Source of the DNA: Chitinophagaceae bacterium
GTDB taxonomy: Bacteria > Bacteroidota > Bacteroidia > Chitinophagales > Chitinophagaceae
NCBI GenBank assembly: GCA_017307755.1
Contig: JAFKGQ010000008.1
Coordinates: 434,001 to 498,000, forward strand
DNA length: 64,000 nucleotides
Direction of reading: 5' to 3'
A program made the translations under genes and the position numbers. The notes under the pieces are model-generated. The model ran no database searches. It was not told where the DNA came from and was given only the letters and a program-made list of their open reading frames with translations. Shown piece after piece: positions 8,024-16,241 of this stretch; position 1 is the stretch's first letter, and each line of letters begins with the position of its first letter.

Positions 8024-8497
8024 TCAATCCGCCTCATAAATGACGCGCTTAATGTAGCTGATAAACTCTCTTCGGAAATCTTGAACATCAAATCCGCGTG
8101 GAGCGACCATGTATGGCCCTATAAGCATGTTGGCTATTTCCTCCGCCGAGTGGTTTTGCTCAAAATGCAATTCCCTGATCTTTGTGATAAACATTTCAAA
8201 CTCGGCTTTGGACTTTTCTTTTCGCCTCATCGCCCTGGGATCACCGGCAAAAAGCAATTCCCTCTCCCCGGTCGGCAGATCGACGGTCAAATAGGCCTCA
8301 TCAGCCGAAACCCTGCCAATCATATTCACGTCCACTCTGCCGGCCCCTTTGCAATAGGCGCATTTTCCGGGCTTCCAATACAGTTCCTGGCCAAGTCTTT
8401 TTATATCGTCCTGATCCACATTTCCTTTGCCAAGGCATCTGGGACATTCGGTGGTTTTTTTGGGGTGCCGATTGAAAAGGCGTTGAAAGAAGTTCAT
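8024..8497 (-). CDS. Small protein with two CxxCxGxG zinc-binding motifs
   Basis: 157 aa soluble protein. Near the N-terminus are CPRCLGKG (Cys18, Cys21) and CAYCKGAG (Cys46, Cys49), the paired motif of the DnaJ central zinc-binding domain, here without a J domain or the substrate-binding C-terminus of DnaJ. The rest is charged and helical with no recognised domain. The two motifs probably bind one zinc ion. It stands alone between the island-like patch and exbD. A chaperone-like or regulatory role is possible but unproven. Confidence 0.65.
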   Translation of the reverse strand: MNFFQRLFNRHPKKTTECPRCLGKGNVDQDDIKRLGQELYWKPGKCAYCKGAGRVDVNMIGRVSADEAYLTVDLPTGERELLFAGDPRAMRRKEKSKAEFEMFITKIRELHFEQNHSAEEIANMLIGPYMVAPRGFDVQDFRREFISYIKRVIYEAD

Positions 8498-8858
8498 GCC
8501 CTAAAATAAGAAAATTCTCCATAATCCATTAGGTATCGAAATCGCCAATCAATTGCAAGCTTGCCAGGAACCGGTTCGAAAACTCCCCACTCCGGCACAC
8601 ACGGCCTTCCGACGAATCAGAACAACCGCACCTTTAATTTTTGTGTTTAATGTAGTAGTAAGATGCTACAATTGTTATTTTCCACAAACTTTTCCAGCCG
8701 CCATGATCAGCCTAATAGTGTCATTAAACTGGACGGGCAACGCACGAGAAGTTTTCGACCTTGAAGGACGATCTTAGAGGGAAGTTAAATAAAAATTGCC
8801 GGGTGTTTATGGAAACAGATGAGAGGCGAGTCTTGTGTCTATTAAAACAAGCCATGTT
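8498..8858. other. Gene-free stretch before the exbD-like gene
   Basis: I see no convincing gene, tRNA or terminator here. A short frame ending near 8777 (reading MISLIVSLNWTGNAREVFDL) has no recognisable relatives and no supporting context. Confidence 0.5.
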
Positions 8859-9533
8859 ATGGGAAGAGTAAAGATACCCCGTAAGAGCACAGCTGTCGAT
8901 ATGACGGCGATGTGCGATGTTGCCTTTCTCCTGTTATCCTTCTTTATCCTGGTAGCCAAGCCTAAGCCACCCGAAGCGTTGAAAGTCGTTACTCCCAATT
9001 CTGTCTCTTCGATACCGGTGGCTGAAAAAAATGTAGTTCTGATAACGATGGACCATGACGGAAAGGTGTATTTCAGCGTTAGTGATATGAATACGGAAGA
9101 AAAGAAGAGTATAATCGAGACAATTGGCTTGTCGAAGGGGATGAACCTGACGGATGCGGAGAAGAAGAACTTCTATGCCAATCCCAACGCCTTTATCGGA
9201 GTGCCTTTTACCCTGCTGAAATCGTACCTGGGCCTTAGCTCGGATCGGATGACGGGATATAACAAGCCTGGGATTCCTGCGCAGGACAGTACCCATAACG
9301 AACTTGTTGATTGGATTCAGGCGGCGGTAAGCGCTTTCGCGAATAAGAAGATGACCATAATGGTAAAGGGAGACGATGCCGCCAGATATTCCTCGTTCGA
9401 GGGGGTGATCATCGCGCTAAAGAAAAACGATCAGCTGAAATTCCAACTGGTGACAAACCCGGTGGCTGCGCCTCTGGGATCGGAACTGGACAGGAAACAG
9501 ATCGCCTTGGGGAGCAAGAGTTCGGATCTGTAG
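8859..9533 (+). CDS. ExbD/TolR-type biopolymer transport protein (orphan)
   Basis: 224 aa. The N-terminus MGRVKIPRKSTAVDMTAMCD followed by VAFLLLSFFIL is the Bacteroidota ExbD signature: a basic cytoplasmic start and one transmembrane helix carrying the proton-path aspartate (Asp20). The remaining ~185 residues are periplasmic. I prefer the ATG at 8859 to a GTG at 8835 because family members start at this point. ExbD works with ExbB and TonB to energise outer-membrane receptors, but no exbB or tonB gene lies beside it. The periplasmic part is longer than in the ~140-aa E. coli protein, as in other Bacteroidota paralogs. Confidence 0.88.
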   Translation: MGRVKIPRKSTAVDMTAMCDVAFLLLSFFILVAKPKPPEALKVVTPNSVSSIPVAEKNVVLITMDHDGKVYFSVSDMNTEEKKSIIETIGLSKGMNLTDAEKKNFYANPNAFIGVPFTLLKSYLGLSSDRMTGYNKPGIPAQDSTHNELVDWIQAAVSAFANKKMTIMVKGDDAARYSSFEGVIIALKKNDQLKFQLVTNPVAAPLGSELDRKQIALGSKSSDL

Positions 9534-9851
9534 GGTGTTAGGCATTACGGATTGTTCAACAGACTTGTCGTTTCCAAAAACGGAAAATCAAATAATTATA
9601 TCGAAAACCAGGTTTAGAAAGCTAAAGTATTCATTTTTGGTTTCCACCCCGCCGCAAAACAAAAGAAAGATCCCTCCGGAAGCATACTACTAAAAGGGTA
9701 TTGACAAGCGTGGCCGTATCGACGTATCTTACATATTGGTTATACATACCTTGTCTGATATAAATCCTCACGCACCCCTTATAACAGGTTGATACGCTGA
9801 TCAACAGCGAGCTGCTGTAATCAATTATTTCATGTCTTAAACCCTGATCAA
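9534..9851. other. Upstream region of the tyrosinase operon
   Basis: 318 bp without a gene. It must contain the promoter of the tyrosinase operon, but no exact TAnnTTTG element is visible. A TTGACA/TATCTT pair resembling an E. coli promoter is present near 9700 but is not expected to be meaningful in this phylum. Confidence 0.5.
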
Positions 9852-11645
9852 ATGAGAAGAACCATTCTCTCCCCGGCATTATCATGCTTTCTCGTAATTC
9901 AGATCCTTATTACCGGCTGCGCCGTCGTCCCCACCTGTCCGACACAACTGCTGCCCGTGATCGAGGTCCAGGTCAATAATACCGCCTCGACACATGATGA
10001 CTATCTCACTACCACCGGCTACACCCCTTGCCGCGCACGGATCACCAACGTAAACAAGGTCTTTGGGTCCGGCCTCAACTTCCCGGGCGGCGTGGAGGTC
10101 GAGCTAAGAAATAGACGGCTGTCTACTGACCTCACAGTGTCTGCCTCCAGTTCAGGCGCCACTACCTCTTTTTTTGCTACTTTACCCGGCAATGGCAACT
10201 GGCTTGACTTTTTTATAAAAGGAAATACCACCAGCAGCATCGACAAATCCGCCATATTGGAAATAGCTTCAGCAGGGGTCACCTGCAATGAGGTAGTATT
10301 GACCCGAAAAGGAGTAATGGTACCCGCAGGCGCTCCTCCCATCCCGGCTACACCCGTCCGTCCACAGGTGGAAATAGAAGTGGGCAGCGTTTCAAATTTA
10401 GACGACTACATTGCCTGGTCGCCCGTGGGCTGCAGGATCAAATGGGATAACCCGCCGGGCACTACGGCAACTTTAAATGTCACCTTACAGAATATGTCAG
10501 GTGCGGACAGACTGCGGTTCTCCAATACGTCCCCTGCTGCGGGCGCCACAGCCACCAACGCCACCATCAGCGTCTCACTGACAGGGGACGGCGCCTGGAC
10601 GCAATTCTATATCGCCGGCAACAATGGACATCCAAGCATCAATGATAAAGATGCCATTTTAGAGGCGGTGGAAACCTCGTCAGGGAATCTTCTGGCAAGA
10701 GAAGGACTAATGGTCAGGATAAGAAAAAATGTAAACGCCCTGACCACCGATGAACGTGACAGATATCTCGAGGCTGTCCGGGACGTCCATCAAACCTATA
10801 ATTTCTATATGCTGTTCAAAAATTCGCACAGCCAGACGCCCATCGCCGACGTACAGGCGCATTCAGGGTCCGCCTTTCTACCCTGGCACCGGGCATTCGT
10901 ACTGCATTTCGAACGGCTGCTTCAATCCAGCGATCCCAGCGTAGCAGTCCCCTACTGGCATTTCGATCAATCGTCCCCGGGCATGTTCAATCCCGATTTC
11001 CTGGGCTCCAATTCATCAGGCAACCTGGTAAATCTGAACGCTACAAATCCACTGGTAACCTGGAATATACCCGGCGAGCTGGTGGGCATCCGCAGAAAGA
11101 CGCCCTATGGGGACAGCGGCACACCCGGGTCCGTAACAGGGACCACCACTGGTGTCGCCACAGAGATGTCCACCCTGGGTCTGGGCGCCGATTTTGTATC
11201 CTTTAAAGGGATGGAACAAACCACACACAATGGGGCCCACAACAATTCCGGGAATACCATATCCTGGATAGCAGGCTCACGGGCCACCGCTCCGCAAGAC
11301 CCGATCTTTTATTCCCTCCATGGCAATGTCGACAGGCTTTGGGCAAAATGGCAATGGATCAACAACAGGTACGACGCAACCCAAACCAACGTCTACGACA
11401 GACAGGGCAGTTTCACCTCTCCCGTTGTCGCAGGCCAGCGATTAGGTCAATATGTGGACGATTCCCTGTGGCCCTGGGATAACGTTACGGGCGGCACCGG
11501 TCTGGCTCAGCGGCCGACAACAGCCCCCTTAACCCCCTTCCCTATTACATTAGGGGGAATTTTCCCCGGTAGTAGGCCAACTATAAAACTCTTGATAGAC
11601 TTTAGGTTGGCTAACTTTGGATACGATGACTTTTTCCCCTATTAA
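9852..11645 (+). CDS. Tyrosinase-type copper oxidase, lipoprotein
   Basis: 597 aa with a lipoprotein signal (ILITGC, cysteine 23), so membrane-anchored outside the cytoplasm. Residues ~36-160 and ~172-292 are two copies of one beta-rich domain (each begins with an IEV.V start followed by a DDY and a C-R, and ends G-x-M-V). The catalytic part follows. CuA has AHSGSAFLPWHRAFVLHFE (His337, His346) and CuB has THNGAH (His459, His463) plus DPIFYSLHGNVDRLW (His490). In the last motif one histidine of the common 'HH' pair is leucine. Tyrosinases hydroxylate monophenols and oxidise diphenols to quinones; the natural substrate here is unknown. The next two genes form an operon with it. Confidence 0.88.
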   Translation: MRRTILSPALSCFLVIQILITGCAVVPTCPTQLLPVIEVQVNNTASTHDDYLTTTGYTPCRARITNVNKVFGSGLNFPGGVEVELRNRRLSTDLTVSASSSGATTSFFATLPGNGNWLDFFIKGNTTSSIDKSAILEIASAGVTCNEVVLTRKGVMVPAGAPPIPATPVRPQVEIEVGSVSNLDDYIAWSPVGCRIKWDNPPGTTATLNVTLQNMSGADRLRFSNTSPAAGATATNATISVSLTGDGAWTQFYIAGNNGHPSINDKDAILEAVETSSGNLLAREGLMVRIRKNVNALTTDERDRYLEAVRDVHQTYNFYMLFKNSHSQTPIADVQAHSGSAFLPWHRAFVLHFERLLQSSDPSVAVPYWHFDQSSPGMFNPDFLGSNSSGNLVNLNATNPLVTWNIPGELVGIRRKTPYGDSGTPGSVTGTTTGVATEMSTLGLGADFVSFKGMEQTTHNGAHNNSGNTISWIAGSRATAPQDPIFYSLHGNVDRLWAKWQWINNRYDATQTNVYDRQGSFTSPVVAGQRLGQYVDDSLWPWDNVTGGTGLAQRPTTAPLTPFPITLGGIFPGSRPTIKLLIDFRLANFGYDDFFPY

Positions 11646-11665
11646 TAACACTCCAAACAGTGACC

Positions 11666-12715
11666 ATGAAGCATAAAATTTTTTTTACCCTGGTTCTCTC
11701 CTGCATCGTCATCGCAGCCGACTGTCAGGTCAGCAAAAGGGATTCAATAAAAAATGAAGTGGATAACTATGTTCAGACGGTAAGCAGGGCCGCCGCCGTT
11801 TTTTTGAACCGCCGGCTTCCGACGGAAGAAAGATTAAAAGCCATTGCACCGCACGCGGTCATTTATGATGAAAAACAAATAGCGCAATTCAAACAGACAG
11901 TACTGTCCAGTGATGAAACACCCGAGATACGGGCAATGGCGCTCAGCAGGCTGTATCCGCATGTGGAAAAGGATGATGCCCTGTACAGACAAACGATTGC
12001 CTGGTTCTCCAACCCCCAAACACCTCCTGTGCTGCGGAGAGAAACGCTCAACCTGATCTCCAATCTCTCTTTTTCTTCGCTGATAGGCGTACTGGATGTT
12101 TATCCAAAAATGGTGCAGGACCCGGACCCCGATTTCAGGATGTTTGCCATCTCCAGACTCATGATGAATGGAGACGCCAGGACAGAACAGTTGCTGATAA
12201 GAGGGCTGGAAGATCCGTCGTCGGCGCTTGTAAAGCCGGCCGATGCGATCGAGCTGCTTTCACTCACCCCCAAAAAAGATTATTATCCCACCGTCTTCAA
12301 AGTGCTGACAGACACAAAGGACGAAGCCGCAAGACTCGCTGCGGTACAGGCTTTAGGCGCTTATAAAGAGGCGAGACAAAAGCTTGTATCCATCAGCCGG
12401 GACCCGAATGAAAAAGAAGATTTCAGGGTATCGGCGCTTATAGCGCTTTATTCAGGCGACAAAGACAATATTGTAAGTTATGTCGCTCCTATCCTGCAGG
12501 ATAAGACCGCCACGCCGCGGCTGCAGACGACAGGTATACAAATGACGATCAACGTCCGAAAGACAATGGTGTACCGGAAAAGCAAGACGGCGAGAAGGTC
12601 GGATGATTATGACCAAAAGATCAGGGATATAGCCGAAGGCCGGGGAGTGCTGACAAATCCCGAGGTCCGTGAGACTGCTAACAAATATTTACTGCTTGTC
12701 AAACCGAACTTTTAA
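11666..12715 (+). CDS. Secreted HEAT-repeat protein
   Basis: 349 aa with an N-terminal signal peptide (MKHKIFFTLVLSCIVIAADC). The cysteine near its end could make it a lipoprotein, but the lipobox is poor. The rest is a chain of helical hairpins of HEAT type (PEIRAMALSRLYPHV, PVLRRETLNLISNL, PDFRMFAISRLMMNGD, DEAARLAAVQALGAY, EDFRVSALIALYSG), a scaffold for protein-protein contacts. I take the ATG at 11666 rather than a GTG two codons earlier. It starts 20 bp after the tyrosinase gene and ends 1 bp before the next gene, so the three are surely co-transcribed. A chaperone or scaffold role for the oxidase is an inference. Confidence 0.75.
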   Translation: MKHKIFFTLVLSCIVIAADCQVSKRDSIKNEVDNYVQTVSRAAAVFLNRRLPTEERLKAIAPHAVIYDEKQIAQFKQTVLSSDETPEIRAMALSRLYPHVEKDDALYRQTIAWFSNPQTPPVLRRETLNLISNLSFSSLIGVLDVYPKMVQDPDPDFRMFAISRLMMNGDARTEQLLIRGLEDPSSALVKPADAIELLSLTPKKDYYPTVFKVLTDTKDEAARLAAVQALGAYKEARQKLVSISRDPNEKEDFRVSALIALYSGDKDNIVSYVAPILQDKTATPRLQTTGIQMTINVRKTMVYRKSKTARRSDDYDQKIRDIAEGRGVLTNPEVRETANKYLLLVKPNF

Positions 12716-12716
12716 G

Positions 12717-14078
12717 ATGATGCGTATTATTTTTTTTATAGCCACCTGTTTGATCGTAGGTACGCCGGTGATCAGCCAGACAAAGGGGACATACACAGGC
12801 TCGGCAATGTTGCCTACGCCCCGGCAAACAGACGGAACATCCACCGACCCGGCGATACTTTTCACCATGCGGCAGGTAGACGCGGCCTACACCGACTCGA
12901 TGATGCTGCGTACGATCCGACAGGCAGACGGGAATTCCACCACGGATGAACTCATGAGGATAGTCGATCTCTGCCGCACCTGCTGTAACAATTCGTCACA
13001 GCTATCTGTATCCCTGACCAAATGGTTGAGAGAGGACCATCCTGTTTATAAAGGGAAGAGCGCTACCGACGTCGACAGACTTCGGGGATATCTTTTATCC
13101 GCGTTAAGCAAATTCCCTCCCAACGAGGAGCTGTACGGATATGTAAGGTCCGAGCTGTTGTTTGCCGGTCATGTCTATAATGTCGCGGCAGCAGCGGCGG
13201 CAGCACGCAATTTTCCCGAAAGGTCCGCGGAGATCATACAACTGGTGGAACCCTATCTAAAAAGCTCCTTTCTTGATGAATGGGTGGATATTACGACACC
13301 TGAGCTGATCTACCCCCTGCCCCATCCTACAAAGGCGCGGTATGAGATCATCCAGACACTGACATCCTTTGGCGAGCGCGCCTGGCCATCCGTAAAACTA
13401 TTGGACCAACTGGCCTCCGGCGATGATTTTACCATTTATGGTAGAGATACGCTCCTGTTCCAAAGATCCGCGGCGGCAGCCGCCTGTATCCGCAAGCTCA
13501 CCCCTCCCTGCTGTCAAAAAGAGTCCGGAGACGTCGCAGGCGACCCCAAACTCAAACTGATCGGCAAAAACAACAGAAAAAGGATCAATGCTTCCAATAT
13601 GGTCCTTATGGATCAGAACGCGGGCCGGGTAAGATTCGATGACCTGAAAGGAAAACCCTTTGTACTCACCTGGTTTTATACGCAATGCACCAATCCGGAA
13701 AAGTGCGCGGCCACCGTGGGACGGTTGGCGCGTCTCGAGTCTGAGCTGGCCGGCCTCCATCTGACAGATAAGGTCGGCATCTATGGTATGACCTATGATC
13801 CGGATTTCGACAGCCCGTCCATCTTAAAAAAATATGGAGAGATGTATGGCATCGCCTTTACCCGGAGCGTAAAATTCCTCCGGGCTGAGGACAAGTCTGA
13901 CGAAACATTCACAGCCGCGTTGCAGCTGCGGGTAAATTATGGCGGCGGCGTTGTAAATCAGCACGGCATCCAGCTTTTTGTTTTTGATAAAAAGGGGAGG
14001 CTGGCGGCCGTAAGCGATAATGAACGCTGGACCGTAGATGACCTAAAAAAATGCCTGGTCAGTTTGAGTGAAGAATAA
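12717..14078 (+). CDS. SCO1/redoxin-like protein with helical N-terminal domain
   Basis: 453 aa with a signal peptide (cleavage near VISQT, residue 21). Residues ~25-75 hold three imperfect 16-17-aa repeats with a common M/L-x-T-x-RQ-x-D core. Residues ~80-265 are helical and HEAT-like. Residues ~280-450 form a thioredoxin-fold SCO1/SenC/redoxin domain: FDDLKGKPFVLTWFYTQC, then Cys324 and Cys330 in CTNPEKC, GIYGMTYDPDFDSP, and His416 near QLFVFDKKGRL. SCO proteins pass copper to cuproenzymes or reduce their cysteines. The CX5C spacing differs from the usual CX3C. It begins 1 bp after the HEAT gene in the tyrosinase operon, which fits copper delivery to the oxidase. Confidence 0.75.
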   Translation: MMRIIFFIATCLIVGTPVISQTKGTYTGSAMLPTPRQTDGTSTDPAILFTMRQVDAAYTDSMMLRTIRQADGNSTTDELMRIVDLCRTCCNNSSQLSVSLTKWLREDHPVYKGKSATDVDRLRGYLLSALSKFPPNEELYGYVRSELLFAGHVYNVAAAAAAARNFPERSAEIIQLVEPYLKSSFLDEWVDITTPELIYPLPHPTKARYEIIQTLTSFGERAWPSVKLLDQLASGDDFTIYGRDTLLFQRSAAAAACIRKLTPPCCQKESGDVAGDPKLKLIGKNNRKRINASNMVLMDQNAGRVRFDDLKGKPFVLTWFYTQCTNPEKCAATVGRLARLESELAGLHLTDKVGIYGMTYDPDFDSPSILKKYGEMYGIAFTRSVKFLRAEDKSDETFTAALQLRVNYGGGVVNQHGIQLFVFDKKGRLAAVSDNERWTVDDLKKCLVSLSEE

Positions 14079-14197
14079 CCTTCACGACCTTCCGCTGCAT
14101 AGTTGTGGGCAAAAGTCGCACGAATAAAAATTTCTGCCCGCGTTCAATATTTTTTATAATTTTATTCTGCAAATAACTGCGTTACAGATTGCCTGCT

Positions 14198-14791
14198 ATG
14201 GGATCATACGATGAAATATCCTTACTTTCGGCTATAGCAAAAGGGGATGAAGCCGCCTTCAGGCAATTGTTTGATCGGTATTGGGATAACATATACGGCG
14301 TAGCGTTCGCCTTTACCAAATCCCCCGTAATAGCAGAAGAAATGGCGCAGGATGTCTTTGTAAAGATCTGGCTCCGGCGAACGGAACTCCCCCAGGTAAA
14401 AAAATTCGGCGATTATCTCTTTATCATAGCACGGAACCATATCTTTAGCGAACTCCGAAAAAAGATCCACGAACAGCCTTTTTCAGACCATCTTCTCAAT
14501 TATTTTCAGGAGGTCACTAACACCCCCGAAAACCAGCTCCTCTTCCGGGAGACGGAACAACTTCTGCTAAAGGCCATCCAGCAATTGCCTCCCCAGCAGC
14601 ATCTTGTTTACTGTCTCAGCCGGGAGCAGGGACTCAACCAGGAGGAGATCGCTGCCAAACTGGATATCTCGAAGAATACCGTAAAATCCCATATGAACAA
14701 AGCGCTCCAATTCATCCGGAACTACCTCCGGATGCACGCCGAAGTGGAGGCTTTTGCGGTCTTATACTGCATTGTCACCGGGCTGCTGTAA
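14198..14791 (+). CDS. ECF RNA polymerase sigma factor (FecI-like)
   Basis: 197 aa. Region 2 is DEAAFRQLFDRYWDNIYGVA to AQDVFVKIWLRR, and region 4 is QLPPQQHLVYCLSREQGLNQ followed by EEIAAKLDISKNTVKSHMNK. This is the subfamily that pairs with FecR anti-sigma factors to control SusC/SusD loci in Bacteroidota. The ATG at 14198 is preferred to a TTG three codons earlier. The fecR gene follows after 76 bp, so the pair likely senses the substrate of the downstream SusC transporter. Confidence 0.93.
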   Translation: MGSYDEISLLSAIAKGDEAAFRQLFDRYWDNIYGVAFAFTKSPVIAEEMAQDVFVKIWLRRTELPQVKKFGDYLFIIARNHIFSELRKKIHEQPFSDHLLNYFQEVTNTPENQLLFRETEQLLLKAIQQLPPQQHLVYCLSREQGLNQEEIAAKLDISKNTVKSHMNKALQFIRNYLRMHAEVEAFAVLYCIVTGLL

Positions 14792-14867
14792 TTTTTTTTC
14801 ACCCTCGCTCATACCTGTGCCATTTCCATGCGTCTTTATTTATACAACTCCCGTATAACGATTGTCT

Positions 14868-16115
14868 ATGAGTAATGCCGATCTTAAAGAGTTACTAAAC
14901 AGATACCTCAACGACTCCCTCACCGTAGACGAGCTCCACGCATTATTAGAGCACTTGCGTAAGCATGAAAATACAGAAGCTCTCCAGGCTGCCATCCAGC
15001 AGGCCCTGACCGACAACACCTTTAAGGACCTTTCCGACCAAAGTCGGACGGATCTCATCTTTGAGAGGATCATGCAGCAGGCCAGGGACAAAGATGCGTC
15101 CGGAGGGGAAGTGATCCCCCTATCTACGCCAGTGGTTCCGTCAATAGCCGGACCCGGGGCCCGACAACGTTCTATCAAACTATGGCGGCCGGTGGCCGTC
15201 GCGGCAGTACTCCTGGCCCTCATCGCCGGCTACTATCTGATAAAACCTTCCCGTCCTCAGAGCATCATCTCCATAGCCCGGCATCCTCCTGCCTCCAATG
15301 ACGTAGCTCCCGGCAGGAATAAAGCCGTCTTACAACTGGCAGACAGCTCCTCTATTGTACTCGACGACTCCGATACAGGCATACTCGCACAGCAAGGAGG
15401 TACAAAGATCCTCAAGCTCGGCAACGGGCAGCTGACCTATCGGTCAGCCGCGAACCACGGGCAGCCGGCTGCGCACCAACCTCTTTACAACATTATTTCT
15501 ACCCCAAGAGGAGGGCAATACTGTGTCATGCTACCCGATGGCAGCAAGGTCTGGCTCAATGCGGCTTCCTCGCTCCGCTTCCCCACTGCATTTACAGGCA
15601 GGGAACGCATCGTAACACTGACCGGCGAAGCTTATTTCGATATCGCCCCCAATAAGAATATGCCTTTCAAAGTGCAGACGGGCGATACAAAAGTGGAGGT
15701 GCTGGGCACTCAGTTCAATATAATGGCTTATGAAAATGAAGACAGGATCAATACCACCCTGCTCCAGGGCTCAATACGCGTCTCGGGTCAGACAGGCGAA
15801 GGGCTCAGACTCGAGCCCGGACAGCAGGCGGCGATACGCAACGGATCAGGCACCATCACCACACACGAAGTTGACACAGAGTCCGTCGTAGCATGGAAGA
15901 ACGGCACCTTCCAGTTCGACGGCTACGACATACAGACCATCATGCGTCAGATAGAAAGATGGTACGATGTGGATGTTCATTATGCAGGCAAAGCGCCCGA
16001 AGGACACTACAGCGGCACCGTAGGCAGAGACAAAAGCCTTCTGAAAGTGTTACGGATCTTCGAAGAAGGCGATCTGAAATTTAAAATTGAAGGAAAAAAT
16101 CTGACAGTATTATAA
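14868..16115 (+). CDS. FecR family anti-sigma factor
   Basis: 415 aa inner-membrane protein. The cytoplasmic N-terminus (~1-105) would bind the sigma factor, one transmembrane helix lies at ~106-125 (RPVAVAAVLLALIAGYYLI), and the periplasmic part carries the FecR domain (STPRGGQYCVMLPDGSKVWL to VEVLGTQFNIMAY) followed by the C-terminal DUF4974 domain (GTFQFDGYDIQTIMRQIERW). It receives the signal from the STN domain of the downstream SusC protein and releases or activates the ECF sigma factor. A 126-bp gap with small hairpins separates it from susC. Confidence 0.93.
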   Translation: MSNADLKELLNRYLNDSLTVDELHALLEHLRKHENTEALQAAIQQALTDNTFKDLSDQSRTDLIFERIMQQARDKDASGGEVIPLSTPVVPSIAGPGARQRSIKLWRPVAVAAVLLALIAGYYLIKPSRPQSIISIARHPPASNDVAPGRNKAVLQLADSSSIVLDDSDTGILAQQGGTKILKLGNGQLTYRSAANHGQPAAHQPLYNIISTPRGGQYCVMLPDGSKVWLNAASSLRFPTAFTGRERIVTLTGEAYFDIAPNKNMPFKVQTGDTKVEVLGTQFNIMAYENEDRINTTLLQGSIRVSGQTGEGLRLEPGQQAAIRNGSGTITTHEVDTESVVAWKNGTFQFDGYDIQTIMRQIERWYDVDVHYAGKAPEGHYSGTVGRDKSLLKVLRIFEEGDLKFKIEGKNLTVL

Positions 16116-16241
16116 ACCCAACATAGCTGCCCTAAAAAAACCAGGAGCGATTGCGGCGCTCCCGGATAATAATAAGGGTTACTTACGCTCACACCTTCTG
16201 GTGGAAGGATTGTTTTTTCATAACCCAAACATTACAAATGT

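Noticed and set aside
9690..9735. E. coli-like -35/-10 pair (TTGACA ... TATCTT) before the tyrosinase gene
   Set aside because: Bacteroidota primary sigma factors use TTTG/TAnnTTTG, so this resemblance is likely accidental.
15893..16084. Arg/His-rich 63-codon frame at the end of fecR
   Set aside because: Shifted-frame shadow of the FecR C-terminal domain.
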